Part shown: piece by piece, positions 6,643 to 16,548 of the stretch
Position numbering within the stretch: the stretch's first letter is position 1
Layout: every line of letters starts with the position of its first letter
Assembly: GCA_015066465.1 (NCBI GenBank)
Contig: SVOI01000024.1
Span: 1 to 35,719, forward strand
Origin: Oscillospiraceae bacterium
Lineage (GTDB): Bacteria > Bacillota > Clostridia > Oscillospirales > Acutalibacteraceae
Reading direction: 5' to 3'
DNA: 35,719 nt
Translations under genes and position numbers: made by a program
Notes under the pieces: model-generated
Told to the model about the DNA's origin: nothing
Database searches by the model: none
The model's input: only the letters and a program-made list of their open reading frames with translations

Positions 6643-9600
6643 TTATTTGATGTAATCTGCCAATGTTTTATATAAAAGCTGCGGTTCAATAGGCTTTGAA
6701 AGGTGGTCATTCATGCCCGCCGACTTTGAAAGTTGTTTATCTTCAGCAAAAGCATTTGCTGTCATTGCAATAATCGGTACCGATTTCGCATCCTGTCTAT
6801 TTAATGCTCTTATTTTTGTTGTGGCTTCAAGTCCATCCATTATAGGCATCCTTATATCCATAAGAACTGCATTGAACTCATTTTCTTCTGAATTAGCAAA
6901 TGTATCTACACCAATACTACCATTTTCAGCAGTAACAACTGTAATACCAACCTTTTCAAGAAGCTTTGTTGCAACAAGTGTATTAAGTGGATGGTCTTCA
7001 CAAAGCAACACCTTTTTACCATCAAGAATAGTTTTCAAATCTTCGGTTTCCTGAGAAGCACTTATAACAGAATTAACCTGTTTACAATCTCTGACTAATT
7101 CAATAGTAAATGTTGTTCCGATACCGATTTTACTGGTAACTGAAATGGTACCACCCATTTTTTCAACTATACTTTTTGCTATTGCAAGGCCCAGACCTGT
7201 TCCCTGACGCGCATTGACAAGACTATTTTGCTCCTGGGCAAACGGCTCAAAAATTCGCTCTAAAAAGCTTTCACTCATACCGCAACCAGTGTCGCTGATA
7301 TTAATAACAAATTTCGCTTTGTTTTCTCCGAGCATTTCACAGTTTATATCCCAATCAATCTTACCACCAGGCTCTGTGAATTTAACAGCATTATTAAGAA
7401 TGTTGATATAAACCTGTTGTGCCCGAAGCTTATCGAGATGAAGCCATTGTGGTATCTGACCAAATCTGTTAATGTTAAAGTTAATATTTTTCGCTTCTGC
7501 TAAAGGTCTTATAACAACCTCTATCGAACGAATCATTTCTTCTGCTTCTTCGTACTTATTGACTATATCCATCTTGCCCTGCTCTATACGGCTCATATCT
7601 AAAATATCGTTAATAAGACCTAAAAGATAATTACCAGAAGCATTAATATCTTTAAAATATTCAACAACTGAATCATCCTGTGTTGCCTCTTCACCAAGTC
7701 TTGACATACCTAAAATAGCATTCATAGGTGTACGGATTTCGTGGCTCATTCGTGACAAGAAATCAGTTTTTGATTTATTTGCAAGAACAGCCGCATCAAG
7801 CGCTTTTGCAAGTTCTTCTGAACGCTTTATTTCTTGCTGGTAAACATCTGTAATATCAGTTACAAGCAAAAGAATCTTTGTTTTGGTTTTATCAAACCAG
7901 AGATATGTGAAAAGCTTACGCTCTTTTCTCGTTGTTTCATTAACGTTAAACGGATAGGCAAATTCATCTCTGTCACTTAATTCAAACAATACATTTGAAA
8001 GACAACAGTTATCAAAATTAGTTTCCGCATCCTGAAGCGACGTTAAGCGAGCAAAGTTTTCCATTAAGGAGCGGTCAAAAGCATCACCTGTTTTGAAATA
8101 ATAGTTTTCGTTGGCATTACCTAACGCAAGCTCAACCTTTCTACTCTTAACGTTAATAACGCTTATATGCTCATAGCCATCTTCAATAACTTTATCAATG
8201 ATATCTCTTGTTATATGAATATCATTAATATCGTAGCAGTACATAAAGCACATTACTTTTCGTGTTACAGGATGTCTGTAAATACGAATTGAACTGTTAA
8301 TCCAGCAGTTAGCACTGTCTAAGGTTTCAATCTGATAATCAAATGAAAGTGATTTTTCGCCATCCTCAAAGCTCTGAAGAAGCTTTGCCACGCTATGCTG
8401 CTTTATTATTTCATTTTTCTGTGATTTTGAAACCGCATGCTCTGCAATCATATAAATTGCATCACTGTATTTATCCCCTGCCTTTATAGGAAGCCTTGTT
8501 TCAGGCTTACTGCTATAGCTTTCAACACAGTCATCTGTAAGATTAATTCTCATTGTAGAAAGAACATCTTGCCTTTGTGTTGCCGTTTCAAGGTTTTCTA
8601 TTTCTTCATCAAGACGTCTTTGTTCTAATTTAAGTTCGTTTATATTCTGTGCAAGACCTAAAAGACTCACAGGTTTATTTTCATCATCACGAATGATATC
8701 GTAAGTGATTCTGTACCATTCGCTCTTTTCTTCACTCTGACCTACTCGAATGTCAAAGTTGACGTGCGACTCTTTACCGGATGCTGCAATACTTGTCATA
8801 ACTTTAAAGTATTCAAGGTCATAAGGAATAATAAAGTCTGTACCAAAGCCTTCGTTTTTAAAATTGAGACTTGGTGAATTTTCACCGGCAAATGAAGCGG
8901 TTACCTCACCGGTCTCAAGTTCAATTTCCCAATAGAAAAGGTCTGCTCGTTTTGAAACAGCGTTAAGTCTATCCTGATTTTCCTGCAATTTAACAAGTGA
9001 TTCTTTTAATTCCTTTGTATTAAGAACCAGTTTTTCTTCCATTTCCTTCTGTTTTGTAATATCAACAAAACCTGCATACATAAGAATACTGCCGTCATCC
9101 TGCTTAATACTCTTGAAATTAACTGTAACCCATGTTTTCTTACCGTCATTTTTATCAACTATTCTGAAATCAAGAGCAACCTCTTGATTTTCTTCCTTTG
9201 ATTTTTCAAAAGCATTGAATATTCTCAGTAAATCTTCACGAGTGAAGTCAAACGGCAGGCGTAAATCACTGAACGCCCCATACGTTACTTTTTCTTTTTC
9301 AATCTTTATAATATTACAAATACTGTCATTACAATGCTCAACCATAAGCTCATCATCTGCGCTCAATCTGAACACAACTATACCCAGAGGAATATTACTT
9401 ACGATTTCTTCTAATTTATCCTTATCATCCTGAAGCTCTGCCCGTGCACTCCACGAATCAGTAATATCTGTAAAGAAATATGCAACTGAATCTCTGTCAT
9501 TCCACACAAGCTTTTCAACGGTAACATTATAACACCTGTCACCAATAACTATTTCTTCTACCTTACCATTACTTAATTCTTTTTCTATTTCTTCACAATT

Positions 9601-10905
9601 AATAAGTTTTTCTTTCATTGCCTCATGGTAATTTTTACCTATTAATTGTTTTTCATTTATACCTAAAAATAACCCAGCCGCTTTATTTGCATAAAGAATT
9701 TCGTTACTGGTTATATCTCTGACCATTGTTACGGTATCGATATTATCAAGAAGTGTCTGGTAAAGAATTTCACTCTTTGCCATCGCATGAAAAACGGCAT
9801 GTGCCATAGGTCTTCCATCTTTTTCACCAATAACACGAACAAGGCAGGTAACCCACACAAGACTTCCATCCTTATGAATAAGTCTGTATGTAAATTCAGT
9901 TGATTTTAATGTTTTTATACACTCCACTATACTTTTCTGAACAATAGGGAAGTCGGCATAATAAATATTATCTTTCCAGTTATTGTCGAAATCTCTTTCG
10001 TATTCTTCCTGAGTTTTACCAACAAGCTCTGCCATACCAGGCGAACTGTAAAGACGTTTTAACGTACCCTGTTCTGTTAAAACATACTTTGAAATACCAC
10101 CTGGAATAGATGCAATCATATTATCCATTTCAGCATTAACGTAAGCTAATTTATTTGAAAGTCTTATATGCTTATCAACGTCACTATAAAGACCGTAAAG
10201 CGTAAGCTTACCATCATTTCTGCCCATTACTGTAGTAGTGAGATTCACGTATTTATAATTACCATTTTTGGTTTTGGCTCTGAAAGTTAAAGTATCACCA
10301 TTTTTACCAAGAAGACATTCTTCTACACTGTCTTTTAAAACGTTAACGTCTTCCGGATGAATGCCCGAATTTTCATCATCCTTATTAATCTTTTCAAATT
10401 CTTCTCTGGTGTAACCTAAATTGTTATAGTACCACTCATTACAGTGGAAGAAATGAATAGTATCTGTAACCTCTATAATTACAACGCCACCAGGAATTTT
10501 ATTAACCAATTGCTCGTTATGAGAACGAAGCTGGTCAACACTTGAAATACCTACTAAATTTATTAAAACTACGCCATTACTCACCTGAGAATAGTGCATA
10601 GATACACTAAGACTCACTTCATTCCAATATTCCTGAGAAGTACCTACACCACCATTAAAGCCAACCTCACTGAGATTTTTAAGAGTTGTTTTAGATGGAT
10701 ATTTTTTATAAAGTGCAGAATATTTTTTACCTATAATATCTGATGCTTTAATACCATCAATATCCGCCATTGCCTGATTTGTGTATTCATAAACAAAATC
10801 ATTTACCTCGCCATTTTTATTTTTAAGCAAGGTAACAACTGCAACCGCCATAGAATTTTTGTCATATATTCTCTTGTATGCTGAAATATCTAATCTTGTT
10901 AACAT
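6643..10905 (-). CDS. Soluble multi-PAS hybrid histidine kinase with C-terminal receiver
   Basis: A 1420-residue cytoplasmic sensor kinase with no membrane segment or signal peptide. Roughly six to eight PAS or PAS-like modules fill residues 1-1030, several recognisable by DITD/DITK-type ends (for example FFTDITDSW, FVDITKQKE). They are followed by HisKA (MSHEIRTPMN, His near 1075), an HATPase domain (N box NILNNAVKF; DTGCGMS; GTGLGLAIAK) and a receiver (LLCEDHPLN, LMDIRMPIMDG, MTANAF, LSKPI). The start ATG has GGAG nine bases upstream. It should autophosphorylate in response to cytosolic cues and pass phosphate His to Asp within itself. It lacks an HPt domain; a separate HPt gene and spo0A flank it. 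It may be the entry point of a sporulation phosphorelay, but that is inference. Confidence 0.93.
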   Translation of the reverse strand: MLTRLDISAYKRIYDKNSMAVAVVTLLKNKNGEVNDFVYEYTNQAMADIDGIKASDIIGKKYSALYKKYPSKTTLKNLSEVGFNGGVGTSQEYWNEVSLSVSMHYSQVSNGVVLINLVGISSVDQLRSHNEQLVNKIPGGVVIIEVTDTIHFFHCNEWYYNNLGYTREEFEKINKDDENSGIHPEDVNVLKDSVEECLLGKNGDTLTFRAKTKNGNYKYVNLTTTVMGRNDGKLTLYGLYSDVDKHIRLSNKLAYVNAEMDNMIASIPGGISKYVLTEQGTLKRLYSSPGMAELVGKTQEEYERDFDNNWKDNIYYADFPIVQKSIVECIKTLKSTEFTYRLIHKDGSLVWVTCLVRVIGEKDGRPMAHAVFHAMAKSEILYQTLLDNIDTVTMVRDITSNEILYANKAAGLFLGINEKQLIGKNYHEAMKEKLINCEEIEKELSNGKVEEIVIGDRCYNVTVEKLVWNDRDSVAYFFTDITDSWSARAELQDDKDKLEEIVSNIPLGIVVFRLSADDELMVEHCNDSICNIIKIEKEKVTYGAFSDLRLPFDFTREDLLRIFNAFEKSKEENQEVALDFRIVDKNDGKKTWVTVNFKSIKQDDGSILMYAGFVDITKQKEMEEKLVLNTKELKESLVKLQENQDRLNAVSKRADLFYWEIELETGEVTASFAGENSPSLNFKNEGFGTDFIIPYDLEYFKVMTSIAASGKESHVNFDIRVGQSEEKSEWYRITYDIIRDDENKPVSLLGLAQNINELKLEQRRLDEEIENLETATQRQDVLSTMRINLTDDCVESYSSKPETRLPIKAGDKYSDAIYMIAEHAVSKSQKNEIIKQHSVAKLLQSFEDGEKSLSFDYQIETLDSANCWINSSIRIYRHPVTRKVMCFMYCYDINDIHITRDIIDKVIEDGYEHISVINVKSRKVELALGNANENYYFKTGDAFDRSLMENFARLTSLQDAETNFDNCCLSNVLFELSDRDEFAYPFNVNETTRKERKLFTYLWFDKTKTKILLLVTDITDVYQQEIKRSEELAKALDAAVLANKSKTDFLSRMSHEIRTPMNAILGMSRLGEEATQDDSVVEYFKDINASGNYLLGLINDILDMSRIEQGKMDIVNKYEEAEEMIRSIEVVIRPLAEAKNINFNINRFGQIPQWLHLDKLRAQQVYINILNNAVKFTEPGGKIDWDINCEMLGENKAKFVINISDTGCGMSESFLERIFEPFAQEQNSLVNARQGTGLGLAIAKSIVEKMGGTISVTSKIGIGTTFTIELVRDCKQVNSVISASQETEDLKTILDGKKVLLCEDHPLNTLVATKLLEKVGITVVTAENGSIGVDTFANSEENEFNAVLMDIRMPIMDGLEATTKIRALNRQDAKSVPIIAMTANAFAEDKQLSKSAGMNDHLSKPIEPQLLYKTLADYIK

Positions 10906-10950
10906 TAAAATCAGCTCCGTTCAGACATATTTTTCCGCATTATTAATTTG

Positions 10951-10979
10951 ATGTTATCACACTTTAAAAAACTTTTCAA
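10951..10979 (-). promoter_or_regulatory. Possible promoter of the hybrid kinase
   Basis: TTGAAA (10974-10979), a 17-bp spacer and TAACAT (10951-10956) on the minus strand. It is a weak -10 but well placed, about 45 bp before the ATG and downstream of the spo0A terminator. Confidence 0.4.
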
Positions 10980-10995
10980 CAAAAAAGAAGAATTA

Positions 10996-11051
10996 TAAAA
11001 AATAAAAAACATAATGCACAACAAACAACTCTTTCAATTGTCTGTTGTGCA
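10996..11051 (-). terminator. Intrinsic terminator of spo0A
   Basis: Fourteen-bp arms (11015-11028 and 11038-11051, one G-U pair) are followed on the minus strand by TTATGTTTTTTATTTTTT. The hairpin lies seven bases after the spo0A stop codon, so spo0A and the kinase are separate transcripts. Confidence 0.85.
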
Positions 11052-11057
11052 CATAGA

Positions 11058-11822
11058 TTACGACACATTATACTTTATTCTTATTTCATCCGAGATTCTT
11101 GCAATAAACTCTGCATTGGTCGGTCTTTTCTTTCGAACCTGAGAATTATAACCAAAATATTTTGAGAATGCTTCTGGGTTACCTCTGTCCCACGCAAGTT
11201 GAATTGCAGTTCTTATTGACCTTTCAACACTTTCGCTTGAGACCTCATAATTTTCTGCTACTAACGGATAAAGCACTGTTGTCATAGCGTTTACAAGCTT
11301 TGTGTTTTCAATACTTGATTTTATTGCTACTCTTAAATATTTATAACCTTTAAGATGGGCTGGAATGCAAAGCTCCTGAATAACCTTAGTAATTATTGCT
11401 TCACTATCAATATAATAAGTAAGAGCATTTGAAGGGAGACGGTTTGCTTCACGGATTTTCTTTATTTCCATAATTTTAGAAATAATTACTGATGGTCTTA
11501 CAGGCTTATTAAGATAAAACGTGGCACCTTTTTTAATTACTTCATTTTTTATTGTAGTGTTATCTATACCAGAAAGAACAATTACTGCGGGTGTTTTGAG
11601 AGGATTCAAAGTCTCAAATCTTTCTAAAACACCTAAAGCGTCAATGCCTTTCATAAAGAAATCTATCACAATAACGTCTACGGGTTTCTTCATCAATTCT
11701 TCTAATACTACATTACCATCTTTTTCGCACGTTCTATAAGTAAACTCAAGCTTTGAAAATCCCGAAAGATTTTGCTTTACATTCTCATAATCATCTGCAA
11801 ACAATACAGATAATTCACTCAT
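11058..11822 (-). CDS. spo0A: Sporulation response regulator Spo0A (REC + Spo0A C-terminal DNA-binding domain)
   Basis: A 254-residue orthologue of Spo0A, the master transcription factor of entry into sporulation. The N-terminal receiver has Asp10/Asp11, the phospho-acceptor Asp54, Ser84 and Lys106. The effector domain from about residue 137 has the hallmark segments PAHLKGYKYLR, VERSIRTAIQLAWDRGN and PTNAEFIARISD, almost as in Bacillus. The ATG has GGGGG eight bases upstream. Its promoter carries an exact 0A box next to the -35, which suggests autoregulation. In most Firmicutes spo0A follows spoIVB; here the upstream gene is GDPD and the neighbours are a hybrid kinase and an HPt gene. The receiver is divergent in places (IDFFMKGID instead of LDIIMP), so it could be a second Spo0A-like paralogue. 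Confidence 0.92.
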   Translation of the reverse strand: MSELSVLFADDYENVKQNLSGFSKLEFTYRTCEKDGNVVLEELMKKPVDVIVIDFFMKGIDALGVLERFETLNPLKTPAVIVLSGIDNTTIKNEVIKKGATFYLNKPVRPSVIISKIMEIKKIREANRLPSNALTYYIDSEAIITKVIQELCIPAHLKGYKYLRVAIKSSIENTKLVNAMTTVLYPLVAENYEVSSESVERSIRTAIQLAWDRGNPEAFSKYFGYNSQVRKKRPTNAEFIARISDEIRIKYNVS

Positions 11823-11860
11823 TCAGAAACCCCCAACCATCAGATTTTAACAACTATATA

Positions 11861-11899
11861 ATTATACTACCAAATTAGCATAAGTCAATGATTTCGACA
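11861..11899 (-). promoter_or_regulatory. spo0A promoter with 0A box
   Basis: TTGACT (11883-11888), a 16-bp spacer and TATAAT (11861-11866) on the minus strand, with TGTCGAA (the 0A-box core bound by Spo0A) at 11893-11899, four bases upstream of the -35. Known Spo0A-controlled promoters carry such boxes around the -35 region. Confidence 0.72.
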
Positions 11900-11925
11900 C
11901 AATAGATTTAAATTTCTATAAAAAT

Positions 11926-11982
11926 GAAAAAAGAGCGAATATTCAATGTCGAAAACAACAACAAACGGATAAATATTCACTC
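11926..11982 (-). terminator. Terminator of the GH51-GDPD operon, with a 0A box in its loop
   Basis: GAGTGAATATT (11972-11982) pairs with AATATTCGCTC (11933-11943), followed by TTTTTTCATTTT on the minus strand. The loop is long (28 bases) and holds a second exact TGTCGAA on the plus strand (11947-11953), so the element may double as a Spo0A site. Confidence 0.6.
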
Positions 11983-11991
11983 ATTTTATCA

Positions 11992-12828
11992 TTATCTGTA
12001 ATATTTATTAGTCTTTTTAAGGTAATCAATAAGCATCATAGGCCAATCTGTCTGAATAAAATCGAAGCCTTTGTCAGAAAGCCATCCCCAGCCTTTTTCC
12101 ATTGATTCTGTAAGTGCGGTGTCATCAGAGTGACCAGCCGCTAATTGCTCACGATAATTATAAATAATAGCATTTACCCATACCAATTTATCATCTTTAT
12201 GCATCATATTTATAAATTCATCGCTTGCAACTTCGCTATTTTCAGAAGTGAAAAGAACTTCTGCACCAATGTAATTAAGATTTTTTGATTTTAAAATCTC
12301 GTGGTATTTATGCTCTTCACTTACAATAGGCATAAACTGTAGATGTGGTGCAACCTCTTCTAATACTCTGAAAACCTCGTCGGAAGGCGCAGATTTTACA
12401 ATAACCTGACTATCCATATTATGCCTGTGAATTGCATCATAAATTTCTTGTGGATGCTCCCAGAATTTATCTACGTTTATAAAGCAACGGTCCTTGAAAT
12501 TCTCTAAAAAATCGTCGAATTTAAGCACCCCAAATTGTGTGGGACATCTTTCACCAGCATTAACGTAACGATAACGGCTTATATCATCCCACGTAGCATT
12601 TTCGAAGCTTTCTGCAATTGAAAGGTGCTCGAATTCTCTACCCGGGTGAAACACTACAAGCTCCCCATCGGCACTCATATCAACATCCATTTCAATAACA
12701 TCTGCACCCTGTTTTAATGCAATTTCGTAAGCAGGTAAGGTGTTGCAAGGAATATTCCCTGCGCTTACACCTCTGTGTGCAACAATTAAAATATTCTTTT
12801 TTGCGGCTTCTCTGTAATCAAAGTTCAT
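11992..12828 (-). CDS. Glycerophosphodiester phosphodiesterase family protein
   Basis: A 278-residue GDPD-family TIM barrel without signal peptide, expected to cleave glycerophosphodiesters to glycerol-3-phosphate and an alcohol. The N-terminal AHRG and the metal ligands Glu and Asp in VIEMDVD are present, as is the second His in VVFHPG. In classic GDPDs that His is followed by Asp (HD); here it is HP, so activity or substrate may differ. The gene starts 3 bp after the GH51 stop and is probably co-translated with it; the RBS (GGAAAA) lies in the GH51 end. The pairing with an arabinofuranosidase is not explained by known phospholipid metabolism. Family certain, substrate open. Confidence 0.85.
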   Translation of the reverse strand: MNFDYREAAKKNILIVAHRGVSAGNIPCNTLPAYEIALKQGADVIEMDVDMSADGELVVFHPGREFEHLSIAESFENATWDDISRYRYVNAGERCPTQFGVLKFDDFLENFKDRCFINVDKFWEHPQEIYDAIHRHNMDSQVIVKSAPSDEVFRVLEEVAPHLQFMPIVSEEHKYHEILKSKNLNYIGAEVLFTSENSEVASDEFINMMHKDDKLVWVNAIIYNYREQLAAGHSDDTALTESMEKGWGWLSDKGFDFIQTDWPMMLIDYLKKTNKYYR

Positions 12829-12831
12829 AAA

Positions 12832-14361
<1,530 letters not shown>

Positions 14362-14369
14362 TTACATTT

Positions 14370-14398
14370 ATATTACCATTTAATACACTCATTTGCAA
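14370..14398 (-). promoter_or_regulatory. Promoter of the GH51-GDPD operon
   Basis: TTGCAA (14393-14398), a 17-bp spacer and TAATAT (14370-14375) on the minus strand. The left arm of a heptamer repeat element abuts the -35. Confidence 0.55.
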
Positions 14399-14400
14399 CA

Positions 14401-14670
14401 AAAAAATGCAGAATTCACAATGCACAATGCATAATTGTGGTAAACACAATTTATCTTTTCATTTATACAATTACAAATAATAAAAATTCTATCATTTAAA
14501 GTTATCGTAAACCAAAAATGATAGAATTTTGTTATTTTTATTCACTAATAATTATAATCAAAACACATAGCGTTTCCGAAATTCTGCATTTTGCATTCTG
14601 AATTCTGCATTCATACAATGTGCCAACGCAGTTCCGAAACTATTCTCTATTCGCTATTATCTCTTATCTT
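14401..14670. repeat. Heptamer-bounded repeat element, copy A
   Basis: The left arm is a run of 7-bp units of the AATGCAG type (from 14405). The core holds the hairpin CTATCATTT...AAATGATAG. The right arm from about 14580 is the reverse-complement type (ATTCTGC, ATTTTGC, ATTCTGA, ATTCTGC). A second heptamer run (AGAATAG, CGAATAG, ATAATAG-like, read on the minus strand) fills the space to the gdhA stop. No gene is seen in the 350 bases between the GH51 and gdhA genes. Confidence 0.65.
14477..14530 (-). terminator. Hairpin core of copy A; likely gdhA terminator
   Basis: AAAATTCTATCATTT (14483-14497) and its perfect complement (14516-14530), followed by TTTTTATTATT on the minus strand. The plus-strand side is also T-rich, so it may work both ways. 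Confidence 0.65.
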
Positions 14671-14682
14671 GAGCGAAGCGAA

Positions 14683-16026
14683 TTAGATAATACCCTGTGC
14701 CATCATAGCATCTGCAACTTTTACGAAGCCTGCAATGTTTGCACCTGCAACGAGGTCATAGCCAAGACCATATTTTTCAGCTGCTGCTGCAGAATGGTCG
14801 TGAATATCTTTCATAATCTGTTGAAGTCTTGCGTCAACTTCTTCAGCAGTCCAGTTGTATCTCATTGAGTTCTGACCCATTTCGAGAGCAGAAACTGCAA
14901 CACCACCAGCGTTAACAGCCTTTGATGGAGCAACAACCTTAACGTTTTCTTTAAGATATTCAAGAGCATCGTTTGTTGTTGGCATATTAGCAACTTCAAT
15001 GTAATATTGAACGCCATTTGCAACTAATTTCTTTGCTTCATCCATATTGATTTCGTTCTGAGTAGCGCAAGGCATTGCAACGTCAACCTTTACGCCCCAA
15101 GGTTTTTCACCTGGGAAGAACTGACAACCGAATTTGTCTGCATAATCCTGAACCTTGTCACGACCTGATGCACGCATTTCAAGCATATACTCAATTTTTT
15201 CATCTGTTGAAATACCATCTGGATCATAAACGTAACCATCAGGACCAGAAATTGTAAGAACCTTACCGCCAAGCTCAGAAATTTTCTTTGCTGCACCCCA
15301 AGCAACGTTACCGAAGCCTGAAAGAGCGAAAGTCTTACCTTTAATATCTTCGCCGAAGTGTTTGAAAACTTCAACTGCATAATAAGTAGCACCAAAGCCT
15401 GTAGCTTCTGGTCTAACTAAAGAACCACCGTAAGAAAGACCTTTACCTGTAAGAACGCCGTTTTTGAACGCACCCTTAATTCTTCTGTATTGACCGTAAA
15501 GGTAACCGATTTCACGAGCACCAACGCCAATGTCACCAGCAGGAACGTCAACGTCAGGACCAATGTGTCTGTAAAGCTCTGTCATAAAGCTCTGGCAGAA
15601 ACGGAGAATATCCATATCGCTCTTGCCACGTGGGTCAAAGTCAGAACCACCTTTACCGCCACCGATTGGGAGACCTGTTAAGCTGTTTTTGAATGTCTGC
15701 TCGAAAGCTAAGAACTTCATAATACCAGAATAAACTGATGGGTGGAAACGAAGACCGCCTTTGTAAGGACCGATAGCACCGTTAAACTGAACACGATAAC
15801 CTGTGTTTACGTGAACCTTACCCTTGTCATCTGTCCAAGTAACTCTGAAAGTGATTTGTCTTTCAGGTTCAACAATTCTTTCAAGTAATGAATACTTTTC
15901 ATACTCAGGATTTTGTTCGATAACTGGTTCTAATGATGTTAAAACCTCTGTAACTGTCTGAACGAACTCAGGCTCGTTAGCGTGTTTTTTTGCTACATCA
16001 TCAATTACTCTTTGAACATAACTCAT
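14683..16026 (-). CDS. gdhA: NADP-type glutamate dehydrogenase
   Basis: A 447-residue hexameric glutamate dehydrogenase that interconverts 2-oxoglutarate plus ammonium and glutamate; this subfamily usually works in ammonium assimilation with NADPH. It has the substrate-binding NGAIGPYKGGLRFHP, KNSLTGLPIGGGKGGSD with the catalytic lysine, VPAGDIGVGAREIGYL, and the Rossmann glycine motif SGFGNVAWGAA. Length and all blocks are normal. The ATG at 16026 has AAGGGG about nine bases upstream and a promoter before it. It is monocistronic: terminators and repeat elements lie on both sides. Cofactor choice (NADPH) is from family resemblance, not proven here. Confidence 0.96.
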   Translation of the reverse strand: MSYVQRVIDDVAKKHANEPEFVQTVTEVLTSLEPVIEQNPEYEKYSLLERIVEPERQITFRVTWTDDKGKVHVNTGYRVQFNGAIGPYKGGLRFHPSVYSGIMKFLAFEQTFKNSLTGLPIGGGKGGSDFDPRGKSDMDILRFCQSFMTELYRHIGPDVDVPAGDIGVGAREIGYLYGQYRRIKGAFKNGVLTGKGLSYGGSLVRPEATGFGATYYAVEVFKHFGEDIKGKTFALSGFGNVAWGAAKKISELGGKVLTISGPDGYVYDPDGISTDEKIEYMLEMRASGRDKVQDYADKFGCQFFPGEKPWGVKVDVAMPCATQNEINMDEAKKLVANGVQYYIEVANMPTTNDALEYLKENVKVVAPSKAVNAGGVAVSALEMGQNSMRYNWTAEEVDARLQQIMKDIHDHSAAAAEKYGLGYDLVAGANIAGFVKVADAMMAQGII

Positions 16027-16070
16027 GTAAAATTACCCCTTAAAAATAGAATTAATTTTTTTACTCAGTT

Positions 16071-16099
16071 ATTTTATACCCGTTTTAGTCAAAATGCAA
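16071..16099 (-). promoter_or_regulatory. gdhA promoter
   Basis: TTGCAT (16094-16099), a 17-bp spacer and TAAAAT (16071-16076) on the minus strand, 45 bp before the start codon. Confidence 0.5.
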
Positions 16100-16206
16100 C
16101 AAATTTCTTTTTGCTTTTTGTAATATTGTAACATTGAATAAAAATAAGCGAGAATAAAACGCACTTTTTTTGCAAAATACAGGCAAAATCTTACAATTTT
16201 CGACCT

Positions 16207-16235
16207 GAAAAAGTGAATTATTATTCACTTTTTTC
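16207..16235. terminator. Hairpin with T-runs on both sides
   Basis: GAAAAAGTGAA (16207-16217) pairs with TTCACTTTTTTC (16224-16235), and T-runs occur in both directions. It lies between the cytidylate-kinase-like gene and the gdhA promoter and could end transcription from upstream. The rest of 16100-16300 shows nothing else except a short TTGGTGT/ACACCAA hairpin near 16286. Confidence 0.5.
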
Positions 16236-16303
16236 ATTGAAACAACCTTTTTTATGCACAGTTTATTATATGTAAAGGTTTTGATTTGGTGTGAAACACC
16301 AAA

Positions 16304-16521
16304 AAAATGCAGAATTCAGAATGCATAATGCAGAATTTTGGAAGTCCTTCGGACTTGATTATAATTACATTTCAAAAAAATTTAGTGCATTCTATCATTT
16401 GCAGTTAATGTTAAAACCAACTCGAAATGATAGAACACACTTTTTTTATAACATTATAATAGTGTCACAGACCCACAATTCTGCATTCTGAATTCTGCAT
16501 TCTGAATTCTGCATTCTGCAT
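16304..16521. repeat. Heptamer-bounded repeat element, copy B (most complete)
   Basis: The left arm is AATGCAG AATTCAG AATGCAT AATGCAG AATTTTG (from 16306). The right arm from about 16473 has six units in reverse-complement orientation (ATTCTGC, ATTCTGA, ATTCTGC, ATTCTGA, ATTCTGC, ATTCTGC). The core holds a small AAGTCC/GGACTT hairpin (16342-16356), the conserved CTATCATTT hairpin, and TATAATAGTGTCACAGACC just before the right arm. There is no coding capacity. Confidence 0.72.
16374..16441 (-). terminator. Hairpin core of copy B; likely terminator
   Basis: Arms 16384-16400 and 16425-16441 pair with few mismatches around a loop containing AGTTAATGT, followed by TTTTTTT on the minus strand. 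Confidence 0.6.
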
Positions 16522-16548
16522 TTCAATGAAGCTTACGCTTCATTGAAA
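16521..16548. other. 12-bp inverted repeat with a stop codon in its loop
   Basis: TTTCAATGAAGC (16521-16532) and its perfect complement (16537-16548) flank TTAC. The minus-strand TAA stop of the cytidylate-kinase-like gene lies in the loop, so the last codons of the gene are repeated in inverse immediately after it. It joins directly to the right arm of copy B. Confidence 0.7.

Noticed and set aside
16190-16204. 0A-box-like GGTCGAA upstream of gdhA
   Set aside because: It has one mismatch and lies beyond the gdhA promoter beside a terminator hairpin.
16291-16491. 66-residue plus-strand frame across repeat copy B
   Set aside because: It is made of heptamer repeats and the hairpin core; the peptide is repeat-derived and has no ribosome site.
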